The notes beneath the pieces were generated by a model. The model did no database searches. It saw only the letters and a list, made by a program, of their open reading frames with translations, and was not told where the DNA came from. Of a stretch of DNA of 64,000 nt, positions 47,901 to 59,547 are shown piece after piece. Source of the DNA: Hevea brasiliensis. Lineage: Eukaryota; Streptophyta; Magnoliopsida; Malpighiales; Euphorbiaceae. The position numbers were made by a program, and so were the translations under genes. The stretch covers positions 37,620,467-37,684,466 of the forward strand of contig NC_079494.1 of assembly GCF_030052815.1 (NCBI RefSeq). The letters run 5' to 3'. The first letter of the stretch is position 1; every line of letters begins with the position of its first letter.

Positions 47901-48348
47901 AGGATCTTATGTAATGACTATCAGTTGTATTTTGACATTTTGTTATGTAATTTTTGTATATTCTAAAACTTTAAGGTTTGTAATAATTTGTATATATTAA
48001 ACTCCTATGGAGAGTATTTGGATGAATGTAAATTATGATGGATTGTATTTTGAAACTATGAAATAGTTGAGATTTTGAGAATATTATCATATTAAACTGT
48101 TTTTAACAGGTTTAGAAGGACAGTTTGTCTGAAATACAAACGACACCTTGTTGGATTTTTATTACCATTTTTGAAACACTGATTTTATTAAAGTATGAAA
48201 ATAGAACCAGCATGATATGAATTTTACATAAAAGACTTCTTAAAATCAAATTGAGTTCAGGAAATGAGATAATCACAGACTAGGTGCTCTGGCACGCCGT
48301 GTAGCATGCCTTGCTTGGCTATACTGTAGACGGGTGAGGGGTGTTACA
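44924..48348 (+). mobile_element. Solo LTR F (3425 bp)
   Basis: From TGTAACATCC to GGGTGTTACA, with the TSD ATGGG at 44919-44923 and 48349-48353; the intact target is visible in the inverted copy near 53740. Gypsy family of the other long LTRs. ATAACT unit starts at 46636 and a variant at about 46858. GC-rich block region is about 47426-47520 and double hairpin 47750-47788. No internal region. Confidence 0.95.
47750..47788 (+). other. Double-hairpin element of LTR F
   Basis: GCACCA, CTAAGCA/TGCTTAG (47750-47767), then CGCAT/ATGCG (47768-47772, 47784-47788). The second stem differs from CGCGT/ACGCG at 8055-8074 by a paired G-C to A-T change. Confidence 0.65.
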
Positions 48349-50348
48349 ATGGGTATATGGGCATGTGTTGCCTCCTACTAGTTATATATAGAGGTAGGTG
48401 TTGATCAAGATGGAATCTGTTCCTCTAAGTAAATAGGGATAAAATCCTATGTTCATTTAATTATTATTGATGTTCCAAGTTCCTGGCCAGGATAGATAGA
48501 TTTAATTAGAAGAGAGTTTCTGATGAGAAAATCTTTTTAATCAAGAACTGGAATTAAAAGAGAACATAATATTCATAGCAAATGGGGTTTGACATAAACC
48601 ATGACTACAGCTCGAATTGAGATTTTGTAACAGAGAGATTCTAGTGCATGGTAACATATGGTTATAGGTTCATTTAAGGTAAACCTTATTACTAATTAGG
48701 TGGCCATGGCATGCTATGCTAGGTGTTAACCATGGTCTATGAGGTGCATAAAATGATTTAGAGAAATCATTTATGGTAAGAAAGAGTTCTGATGATATTA
48801 AGAGTTAATATCATTTCTCATTGCCAATTAGTGATGAGCCTAGTAAGTCACACACATACACAAGTAATCACCAAATTAAATATGATTTAATTAATTAATT
48901 AAAGAGTTTAATTGATTAATTAAATAGGTTTGGTTTTCAATTAGATTGCAAAGTCCCTAGCATGGCTTGAAACCAAATCTAGGTTATTAGATGTATAATA
49001 TAAGTTAAATTTATATTTATAGTGTTTAAATATGAATTTAATTAATGAGAAATTAATTAATAGAGATTAATTAATTAATTATTTTATATTTGATATAATT
49101 TGATTAGAGGAACAGAAATAATTATTTTGGATTGAGAACTCAAAATTAAGACATAGGTGTATTTTGGTCATTTCACAGGGTGACATGTGGCACCATGAGA
49201 TGGTGACACATGGCACTATACATAAGCTTGCCATATGTCTTTTAATCATGTAAGATGATCAAAGTCAAGATTAAATATAGGTTTGACACTTGGCACAATG
49301 TGATTGGGTCAAGAGCTAATCAAAAGGTGACATGTGGCAAGGGTTTTAAGTGGTGACCTAGCTATATAAAGAATAGGATGAAAAGAAAAAATACAAGCTG
49401 ATCATTCTCTTTGGTGCCGCCACCCTTGGCTGCCTCTCCCTTCTCTTCTTCTTCATCTCTCATCAATTCAAAGAGATTAGCAAACAATCTCTAATCTCTT
49501 TGAATTAAAAATACTAGAAATCATTTCTAGTGTCCTGTTTACATCTGTAATCTCTCAAAAGGCAAAACTTGATTTTCTAATTGATAGAAAAAGCTTTCGA
49601 AGCTCTTCAAGGGGCTGCCATAGGTGATCTTGGTGTGGACAAGCTAGAGGGACAACATTTGATGTCCTAGGAGCATCCCAAAGGTGCCAAACACACTGCA
49701 GTGCATCAAAAAGGTTAGTGCACTTATTGTTGATCTAATCTAGGGTTCTAAAGAATTAATCTTTTAATTCTAAAATCTTAAATAGAAAATGTAGATCCAA
49801 AAATATATTAAAAGAGTTTTAATATGCTGTTTATCATTGAAATCAAATATATAAAAATGAATCTTGCATGATGCATGTGACCCTAGATAAAAAATTTTGA
49901 ATTTCAATGATCTAAACTTGTGTTTTTCATGCTTTCGCTCCTTTAGAAATAACCAAAATGCCCTTCGTTTAGCTTGTTGAACTAAAATTGTCTGTACCGA
50001 TCTAAAAATTTCTCTGAGCATTTTCTTGGCATTCTAATGCCATCGAAACCTCAATGACTCTTCTGTGGAGTCCCAAAAATTATTTTACGGAATTTCCCTT
50101 GGGTTTAGGGCTACTAGCTATAAAGACAGCAACTTCTCGTTAGGTCCCCCATCGCTAGGGCACCGGCTCATTTAACTTAGTTGTGTTTTATTTCTAAATA
50201 TTTTTTTTTAATTTTTCTTGACATTATTTGAGTTATTTATGACTCCTCACTCTAGGCTAAATACAATTCTAGATATTCTAGCTGTCCAAACAGACCTTAG
50301 TAACCAGAATAGCAGAACGTACGGTCAGGCTAAAGCAATGGTGTTACA

Positions 50349-51390
50349 TGAATAATGCTATGAATAGTAATCATAATGAAAAAATGAAAAGAACTAATAT
50401 TTAAAATGCTAATGTGCCCATGTATGCCTAGTTTTATGATTGGTATGGATAGGTTGGCATGCTGATAGGGTTCTAACTTGCAGTACTGCTTATGGTTCTA
50501 GCCATTCTGTTACTCTTTGATATACGTGGCTTTATATCCGATTGACATTATGGCTCTTTAGCCATTCTGTTGCACACCTGGCAGACATTATGTGATCGAT
50601 GGTGTGACGGCCTGAGGTACTTGATGCCCAGTGCCAGTTTACGTATTTATCCAGTCCAGTCAACTTTTATAGGTTACTTGAACATTAAAATAAGTCCTAA
50701 AAAATTACTAATAAATAATGAATAGAAAAACCATTAAATTAAATATCTTACAAATAGTTATCAAAAATACATCCTGTGTGGCATAATAGTATAATTTCTT
50801 TATTTCTAATTATTTAGTTTATTTTTATATTATTCTTGCACCACTAAGCATTATGCTTAGCGCGTCGCTTTTTGCCATGTGTAGGTACTAGAGATCAAGA
50901 GAGAAAGCCCAGTGGACCTTAGACTGGGAGTTGGGATTTCAGATTTGCATAGGGTCCCGAGTGTCACCTCATTAGCAGTGCATTTTGGTAGGGTCCATCA
51001 AACCATATATGTAATTATTTATAAGTTTTGGAATGTAAATTATGAATTGTATGTAATTATTTTGTACATTATGAAATTTGTAAGTTTATGTATGAAATGA
51101 ATGATAAATTAAACTTGTATGGGAATGATGATGAATGAAATTATGAGTTTGAGATATTGAGATGATTATGGAGAATATTGAATTAAATATGAAATTATTT
51201 TTAAACAGATGGGAAATTGTTAATAAATTAGGGGAAACTCTGTAAGTTTCTCCAATTAAATAAGTGAACTTAAATTATTAAAAATTAAATTTAATTAGCA
51301 GGAAATGTAACAAGATGAGATAAGGTGCTTTGGCACAGAATGTGATATGCCTTGCTCGGCTACACTGTAGATTGGATAAGGGGTATTACA
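50349..51390 (+). mobile_element. LTR G, 3' part
   Basis: Plus-oriented LTR of the same superfamily, ending GGGGTATTACA at 51390. Its 5' part must lie left of LTR E, outside the window, so G is the outermost visible element on the left. Candidate right TSD of E is TGAAT at 50349-50353. It contains ATGGCTCTTTAGCCAT (50550-50565) and the double hairpin 50844-50881. Confidence 0.8.
50844..50881 (+). other. Double-hairpin element of LTR G
   Basis: GCACCA, CTAAGCATTATGCTTAG (50844-50860), then CGCGT paired with ATGTG (50861-50865, 50877-50881). Pairing survives through two G.U wobbles. Confidence 0.6.
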
Positions 51391-51727
51391 GAACCTTGAA
51401 AATTTTAATTTTATTCATGTAGCTGATATATTTATTTATTTATTTATTTATTTTGGGCTAAATTATGTTTATGAATGTTTAAAGATGTTAAAGGTCCTTT
51501 TGGCATATTGATAAACATGTTGATATTCAATATAATTAATGTTGAAATGTTAATTAAAATTATCTTTAATAGTGCAACTAGTGACAAGTGTCCGACTTGT
51601 CTTTGGAATAGTTGCCATTCACCTTGTATGACATTTGGAATATTAGGATTTGGGGTCAATTAATAGGTGGAATTTTCTCTGTTTGTAGTGGAAATGGAAG
51701 TATAGTTGAGTCTTAATTAAGATATTG
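51391..51727. other. Spacer between LTRs G and H
   Basis: 337 bp that match no other part of the window; probably older host sequence or an unrecognised repeat. A (TTTA)n microsatellite lies at 51428-51452. Short open frames on both strands (51475-51663, 51659-51444) show no family. No gene supported. Confidence 0.6.
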
Positions 51728-52163
51728 TGTGACATCCTCACTTTAGGTAGTCCATACATTCTACTGTTCTGGTGACCAATGTCTGTTTGGATAGCCAGAA
51801 TGTCTGGAACTATATTTAAATTAGAGTGAAGAGTCATAAATAACCTAAAGAATGACAAGAAAAAAATTAAAGAAAAATTTAAGAAATCAAATGCAAAGAG
51901 ATTAAATGACCCGGAGCTACGACGATGGATAACCCTAACAGGAAGCGTCTGTAAAGACAGTTGCCACCCCAGACTCATGGGAAAACCCTGTAAAATAATT
52001 ATTTGGGACTTGAGTAAAGGATTGCTAAGGTTTTGATGATAATAGAATGCCAAGAAAATACAAGAAAAATTATGTAAATTGGTACAGACAATTTTAGCTC
52101 ATTAAATAAAACGAAGGGCATTTTGGTCATTTCACCTTTAAAGATGATTTTTGACCAACATAT

Positions 52164-54265
52164 TGAGGGAATGGAAGCGTGAAAAACACAAGATTATACC
52201 ATTGAATTCAAAAATTTTCACCTAGGGTCACATGCACCATGCAAGATTTATTTTTATCTATTTGATTTCAATGATAAACAACATATTAAAACTCTTTTAA
52301 TATGTTTTTGGATCTGTATTTGCCATTTAAGATTTTAAAATTAATTAGATTAATTTTAGAACCCTAGATTAAATCAAGAACGATTACACTAACCTCTTGA
52401 TGTGCTGCAGCGTGTCTGCGCCTTTGAGATTCGTCTTCAGGACACCAGATGTTGTCCCTCTAGCTTGTCCACACCAAGAACACCTATGGAAGCCCTTGAA
52501 CAGCTTCTAAAGCCTTTTCTATTAATTAGAAATTCAAGTTCTGCCTTTTAAGAGATTAGAGATGTAAACAGGACACTAGAAACAATTTCTAGTGTTCTTA
52601 ATTCAAGAGATTGATGGCTAATCTCTTTGAATTGATGAGAGATGAAGAGAAATAGCTGGAGAGGCTCAAAGTGGTGTGACAATTGAGAGGAGAGGCTGCT
52701 GGTTATGTTTTCTTTTCATAACCACACTTAAATAGCTAGGTTAACACATTAAACCCTAGCCACATGTCACCTTTTGATTAGCTCTAGGTTTAAGTGACCC
52801 AATCACATTGTGCCAAGTGTCAAACCTATATTTAATCTTGATTTTAATCATCTTACATGATTAAAAAAACATTTGGCAAGCTTATGTGTTATGCCATGTG
52901 TCACCATCTCATGGTGCCACGTGTCACACTGTGAAATGACCAAAATGCCCCTGTGTCTTAATTTTGAGTTCTTAACCCAAAATAATTATTTTCGTCTTCT
53001 AATTAATTCATATCAAATATAAATTAATTAATTAATCTCTATTAATTAATTTCTCATCAATTAAATTCATATTTAAACACTTTAAATATAAATTTAATTT
53101 ATACTACACATCCAATAATCTATATTTAGTTTCAAGTCATGCTAGGGACTTTGCAATTTAATTGCAAACCAAATCTATTTAATTAATCAATTAAACTCTT
53201 TAATTAATTAATTAAATCATATTTAAATAGGGGATAACTTGTGTATGTGTGTGACTTACTAGGCTCATCACTAATTGACAATGAGACATGATATCAACTC
53301 TTAATATCATCAGAACTCTTTCTTACCATAAATGATTTCTCTAAATCATTTTATGAACCTCATAGACCATGGTTAACACCTAGCATAGCATGCCATGGCC
53401 ACCCAATTAGCAATAAGATTTACCTTAAATGAACCTATAATCATATGTTACCATGCACTAGAATCTCTCTGCATACAAAATCCCAACTCAAGCCGAGTCA
53501 TGGTTTATGTCAAACTCCATTTGCTATGAATATTATGTTCTCTTTTAATTCCAGTTCTTGATTAAAAGATTTTTCTCATCGTAAACTCTTTTCAATAAAT
53601 CTATCTGTCTGGCCAGAACTTGAAACATCAAGAACAATTAAATGAACATAGGATTTTATCTCTATTTACTTAGAGGAACAGATTCCATCTTGATCAACAC
53701 CTACCTCCATATATAACTAGCAGAGCCAACACATGCCCATATACCCATACATAGTACAAGTATGAAAGCAGATCAAACTCAAACTACCTATATACAAGAT
53801 AATCGTGCTATCTCAGGTCTAAAGATTATATGCACTGATATGATTTATGACAAAACATTGACAAGAGTAAACTCCATGTGCTTGTCATAAGTGTCACTGG
53901 TTCGGCCTACTTATCATTTATAAGTGCCTATCATGTTTGTTATAAGGCATGAGACTCACCATTCCATCTTATTTATATCTCATATAAATAACTTGGGAAC
54001 AAACATGAATACAATCTTTCTGGATAAGTCATGTCCTTATTATGAAGTATCCTCGATTGTGAACCTATTTATGATACTTTGTGCTAGAAATATTGTCACT
54101 CATATTCTTAACAACTTAAGAATAATATTTCTAACAAAATATCAATGGACCTTTTCTATTACACATAAATATATTATGTAAACGGAAAAGTGGAAATGCC
54201 TTTTATTATTAAAAATATGTACAAGATACATACTAAATGATATGCTCTAGGGCATACTACTAACA
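52164..54265 (-). mobile_element. Second 2.1-kb LTR (probably copia type), opposite orientation
   Basis: Complete copy of 2102 bp, plus-strand ends TGAGGGAATGG and CTACTAACA, with the TSD CATAT at 52159-52163 and 54266-54270. It is the inverse of 44402-49945 without LTR F. The TATA-like site has decayed to TTAAATAG. No internal region, so a solo LTR. Confidence 0.88.
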
Positions 54266-56494
54266 CATATCTATTTAAGTAAGTGAGATTTATGTCATAA
54301 AATATGAATTAATATTGATGAAAATTTAATTAGAAATGAGTAGGGAAGAGAGGGAAAGAAAATAAAATAAAATGAAATAAAAAAAAAGCTAATTAATGAC
54401 ATAAGCAGAACATATGATGACCTCATTAAAAATTTTCAACCAATTATAATTGGACAACATCTAAATAAAGGACAAACTAATTAAATAAATTAAAAAGCCT
54501 TCATCTTCTTCATTTGATCTTCTTGGCTGAACCATGAGTCCTCCCTATTCCTCCATTTTTTCTTTTTGTCAAGCTTAAATTCCCTTCAATTCCCACCATA
54601 AAAACCCTAGCCCTGAAAACAAAAACTTAATTTTAGACTTTGCCTAAGAAAGTAGAAGCAAAAGGGAGAGGAGAAAGTGGAGTTGGCAAGCTTGGGAAAT
54701 CCTTCAATTGAGGTTAGTGCAAATCCCATCTATTTTCCTTCTTTAATCCTTAATAGCATGTTGAATTAAGTTATTTTGGCATAAAAATTTAAGAAAAAGA
54801 TGACATATGAGTTAGGTAAATTTTGGCAGCCATGAGAATGGTTGGTGTTTGGTAGTTTTGTTTGAATTAAATTGGCTAGAAGTGGTTTTTAATGAGTATA
54901 TTTGAGTTAGATGTTGAGTGGTATGTGTTACATGAGATTACAAAATTAATAAGTTAGGGTTTGGTATGAAAATTGGGAATTTGATGACATGTTAATTAAT
55001 TATTGAGGTTGGGATCAATTATGGACTATTTGAAGTGTATTGAATGTGAATTGAAGTTTAGGAGTTGGGTGGAATTGATATTGGGAGTGCTGATTTTCCA
55101 TGCAGGAATTTGGACCTTGAGTCTAGTATAGTTTTAAGGCTATAAGTAGAGTTGTGTTGTTCCAATTGGTGTGAGGCCAATTTAAGATGAAACTAGGGTT
55201 ATAATGCCACATTTTTCATGAAGAGATCCTGCCTAGAAAACTAACACAAAAGTGACCTAAAATTTGCTTGAATCTAGGTAACTAAAATTTGGATATGGAA
55301 AAATGACCATATGAATAGTGATTGTTCAAATGGCCATAACTTTGTGTAGAGAGGTCTAAATGACCTGATTCTTGAACCCATGGAAAGCTTAGACATAGTA
55401 GAACAACTTTTATGAAGAACAGAAACTCAAATTCTGACCATAACCTAATCAAATTGCTAATCAAATTTAGCTAATCAAAACTGCCAGAACCAAAATTTGC
55501 CCAGAAATTATGGACATGGACTAATCCGACCAGTTATGGTAAAAATGCCATAACTTGAGCTTCAAAACTCCAAATGGAGTGATTTAAAAAGGAAATTAAA
55601 TTAGAGACATTAAGGAACAACTTTTATGAAGAAAAGTTAGATGAATTCCCACTGTAAATTGGTCTAATAGAATATTAAACTTAGGTGACAAAAACTGAAA
55701 TTTTGGAAATACTTCTAGAAAGACTTAAATTGTAATTGGTAACTAATGCCAACAAGTTTATAACCCAAAATGTGGTACTACCATAAATTTAGAATTTGTA
55801 TTCCTATTATTTATGAAATAGTCAACATTTACATGAATAGTAATATGAATAGTAACCACAATGACATGATTTAAAATGATATGAAAAGCTAAGATGAAGG
55901 CCTAAAACTTTATTTTAGGGACCTAGAACTAATTCTAAGCCTAAGTGCTTATGCAACACCCTCCCGGTAGCAACTCCGTACATTCTACTATTCCGGTGAC
56001 TAGTGTCGGTCCGGACAGCTAGAACGTCCGAAAAAATATTTAAACTAAAGTGAGGGACCATAATTAACTCAAATATTAATAAGAAAAATTTAGTAAAAAT
56101 TTTAGAAATAAAATACAATCAAGTTAAATGAGCCGGTGCCCAAGCGATGGGTAACCAGAGGGAAGTTGCGGTTCTCGCAACGAGGAGCCCTAGACCCGGA
56201 AAAAAATTCATAAAATAATTTTTGGGACTCCAGAGAAGGGTCATTGAGGTTCCTATGGAATTAGAATGCCAAGAAAATATTTAGAAAAATTTTTCAATCG
56301 GTACAGCAAATTTTGACCCGTTAAGCCAAACGGAGGGCATTTTGGTCATTTCGCCTTCAGAGACGATTTTTGGCCGACTTGTCCAGTTGAGTAAATAATT
56401 ATTATGATCTAAAATATGAATAAATATTGCTAAAAATTGAATTGAAAATGAGTAGTGATGAAAAGAAAAGAAAAATGAAATAAAAAGCAAATTA

Positions 56495-56532
56495 TGACAT
56501 CATATGATGTCATCCAACACTCTCCAACCAAT
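56495..56532. promoter_or_regulatory. Inverted TGACATCA repeat with CCAAT
   Basis: TGACATCATATGATGTCA at 56495-56512 and CCAAT at 56528-56532; offset 543 bp from the LTR start, against 542 bp in 4650-8689. Confidence 0.5.
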
Positions 56533-58888
56533 CACTATTTGACAAGCAAATTAAAAGAGATTAAAATGATATAAAAAATGAGGTAAAAATAGAACAATTC
56601 CAGCAGCCCTTCTTCTTATTCACGCACCAAAGAGAGAAACAAGAGGAAAACCACCATTAAAGCTCCAAATGAGCTTGATTCCATAGCCAACTACACCAAA
56701 ACCTCACCCTCTCTTCACAAAAAATTTTCCTTATCACTAGAGCTAAATTTGGGCAGCCATTAGAAGAGAAGAAAGTGAAAGAAAGTGAAGTCAGGCTTGG
56801 GAAAATTCTACCCTACAAGAGGTTAGTGCCTATTATGCATACATCTTTCTCTTTCCATGATTAGAGACCTAAAATAAGCAAGAATTTGTGAATTAAATGA
56901 ATGGAATTTATGTGTATGTATACAATGAATTTTGGCAGCCCTAGGGAGGAACAAGATTAAGTGTTTTTGATGGACTTAGAGTGGACTAAAGATGATGTTT
57001 AAGGTATATATATATATGTATGATGAATTGGTGTGCTAACTAAGGTAGTTGGTGTAATCCTTGAAAATGAGCTAGGGTTTGGGAGTGAAACTTGGATTTA
57101 TATTAGGAAATTGTTAGCGAACATTTTAATGGTCAATTAGTGACCATTTTAGGTAAGTTGACCACAATTTGGACTGAAATGTAGCATGGCAAAGTGAATG
57201 TGTAGGCTGCCTTAGGACAGCAGCAGAGTGACTGAAATTTCAGTCCACTTAGATAGCCATAACTTTGGCTGTGTTGGTCCAATTGGTGTTTGACCAATTG
57301 GACATGAAACTAGGCTTATAATGGCACATTTTTTCTGAAGAAACCATGCCCAAAAGACCAAAGCAAGAGGACCAAAAGTTGGCCCCAATCCGGATACCCT
57401 GCAACAACACCTGCAGAAATAACCAAATGAACAGTAAGCCATAACTCACTGTAGATATGGTCAATTGACCTAAAATTTTTACAGAAATAAGATAAGATAT
57501 AGACAAACAACTTTCATGAAGAACATCACCCCAAATTATGCCATTAACCCATTCAAATTATTGAGCAAAGTTGAGTTATCAAACCTGCAACTCTGCAAAT
57601 TTTCATTTGAGCAGTAATGTTTGTATGGCTATAACTCTCTCCAGAAAACTTGGATTTAGGCGATTCTTGAACCGATGGAAACCTAAGGCATGGTAGAACA
57701 TTTCATATGAAGAAAGTTAGACCAAATTATGAACTTAACTTGATCAAATTACTGACCAAAGTCGGATCAAAATCTGCCAGAACTTAAGATACCAGTATGA
57801 ATAGTGCACATAAACAGTAAACTTCATTTGGCCATAACTCACTGTAGAAATGGTCAATTGACCTGAAATTTTTACAGCAATAAGTTAAGACATAGAAAAA
57901 CAACTTTCATGAAGAAACCTACCCCAAATTATGGCCAGAACCTATACAAAAATGCAATCACAGTCACTATTCATGTTACTGTAGATATGGTAATTTCGGC
58001 AGAAATGAAATCCGGCCAGCTGTGGTTTTCGGACTATATCTGGACCTACAAAACTCCAAATGGAGTGATTCAAAAAACGAAATTCAACTAGACAAAATAA
58101 GGAACAAATTTCATGTTTACCATTTCCTCAAATACCCACTGCAACAAGGCTTAATGGAACAGTAAATTGGGGCTTCAAAAACTGAAAATTCTGCCCTCTT
58201 GGTTTTAAGCTTAGAAATGGTAATGGCAATCAATTCCAACAAGTTTTAAATGCAAAATGTGGTATCTTTGAGAACTTAGGTTCAATAAATTTATTATGTA
58301 TGAAAAAGTCAACATTTTGGTTGACTAGTAAGGTGAATAGTAAACAAAATGACACATAATACATAAGTAATACAACTTGAAATATAAAATGTAATTAACA
58401 CAAATGGATTGTTTAGAGTATAAATGAGATAAAGTTATCATTAGGATTTACGTCTTTATTTCAAATAGGATTATAATACCTTGTACAAAAATTGATACAT
58501 GAGGGGTAATAATGTGAATACTAATTCATATAAATATTGTAACGATTAGATGAATCACATGGATGTGTAAATGGGTTAATTGCTCTCATCATGAGAGAAA
58601 TGAAAATATTTCGATGTACAAATAGTACATGAAAATCGATTGATGTAAATTGTAATTAACGTGAATGGTACGATGAATGCATAAATTATATAAAAACGAG
58701 ATTTGGAGATTTATGCTTCTACTATAAATAAAATTAAAATACTATGAACGATAAATGGAACATATAATGAAATAATAAAACTTATGAACATTTAATGGTA
58801 CTAATGTGCCCTTGTATTGCCTAGACATGTGTGTCAGATTGGGTAGTTTGGCATGCCAATAGGGTATTGTTTTAGCAGTACTGCGAAA

Positions 58889-58940
58889 GGCTTTATGCCT
58901 GTATTCATGGCTTTATGCCCGTATTCATGGCTTTTATGCC
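58889..58940 (+). repeat. 20-21 bp minisatellite in LTR I
   Basis: About two and a half units of GGCTTTATGCCYGTATTCAT. Confidence 0.85.
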
Positions 58941-58955
58941 CGATTATGTGTTATC

Positions 58956-59058
58956 ATGGCTTTTTAGCCATACTGACTGCATACGTGGTTGACGTTTTAC
59001 GTCCCATAGTATGACGGCCCAAGGCACTGCGGTGTCCAGTGCCAACGACCCGTTATCC
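58956..59058 (+). promoter_or_regulatory. GC-rich LTR block
   Basis: ATGGCTTTTTAGCCAT (58956-58971), ACGTGG (58983-58988), TGACGT (58990-58995), CACTGCGGTG and the CAGTGCCAACGACCCGTTAT tail. Equivalent to 7641-7745. Confidence 0.45.
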
Positions 59059-59505
59059 AGTTTATTCAGCCTGTCGTAGGTTACTTGGACAGTGTAATTC
59101 ATTGAAATAAATTAAGACTATTAGTAATTAAAAACATTAGAGATCAAATAAATGAGTTAATAAGACTTCAAAAGAATTAGTTACAATTATGAAATGATCC
59201 AACCACATAAAAATTGTTAAGTAAAATGATAAGAGAGTTGCAAAAATAGGTATAACTTAACTAAATATTTTAAATGTACCTTCGATTGCCATATGAATAT
59301 AAATTGAGTATTTTTATTAATCCTGTATATCGTACATTATCACTGTGAATTTCGGAATTAAACGCTTCCAAAGCGAAACAAATGAGAACAAAAGATAATT
59401 AACATTAGACACATTGTATTAAATTAAATTGATTCTTAAGTATTCAAATTATGCTTTGTTCTTTCTTTATTTGTATATATTATTTCTTGTTATATTATTG
59501 CACCA

Positions 59506-59547
59506 CTAAGCAGAAATGCTTAGCGCGATGGAATTGCTTCCTCGCGC
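59506..59547 (+). other. Double-hairpin element of LTR I
   Basis: GCACCA, CTAAGCA/TGCTTAG (59506-59523), then CGCGA/TCGCG (59524-59528, 59542-59546). The T-A pair next to the loop of the second stem is reversed relative to 8055-8074. Confidence 0.65.

Larger units (their letters stand above)
44402..49945 (+). mobile_element. Solo LTR of a different, 2.1-kb family (probably Ty1/copia type), split by LTR F
   Basis: Starts TGTTAGTAGTATGCCCTAG and ends near CTCCTTTA, with the TSD GAAAT at 44397-44401 and 49946-49950. Without LTR F and its TSD copy it is about 2114 bp. A second copy lies in opposite orientation at 52164-54265. It has a TATA-like TATATAAA at 49373-49380 followed by a C/T-rich leader, and AGGTTAGTGC near 49715. 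It has no coding region. The superfamily is not shown by protein evidence; the length and terminal sequence suggest copia. Confidence 0.85.
42015..50348 (-). mobile_element. LTR E, right part, split by a nested LTR
   Basis: Reverse-oriented LTR. Pieces 42015-44401 and 49951-50348 join cleanly at the GAAAT TSD of the nested LTR. Its 5' end is GTGTTACA at 50348. Its other part lies left of element C and outside the window, so C inserted into E. The hairpin is at 42156-42173, ATGGCTAAAAGCCAT at 42618-42632 and the inverted TGACATCA repeat at 44232-44250. Confidence 0.85.

Noticed and set aside
48841..49100. TTAATTAA-rich stretch, possible origin or matrix-attachment site
   Set aside because: It is simply the AT-rich middle of the 2.1-kb LTR and recurs in the other copy; no independent evidence.
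53924..54181. Open frame of 85 codons in the inverted 2.1-kb LTR
   Set aside because: Antisense to the LTR and interrupted in the other copy; no domain.
44402..54265. A DNA transposon with 2.1-kb terminal inverted repeats
   Set aside because: Each arm has its own 5-bp TSD (GAAAT and CATAT) and TG...CA-type ends, so these are two independent LTR insertions.
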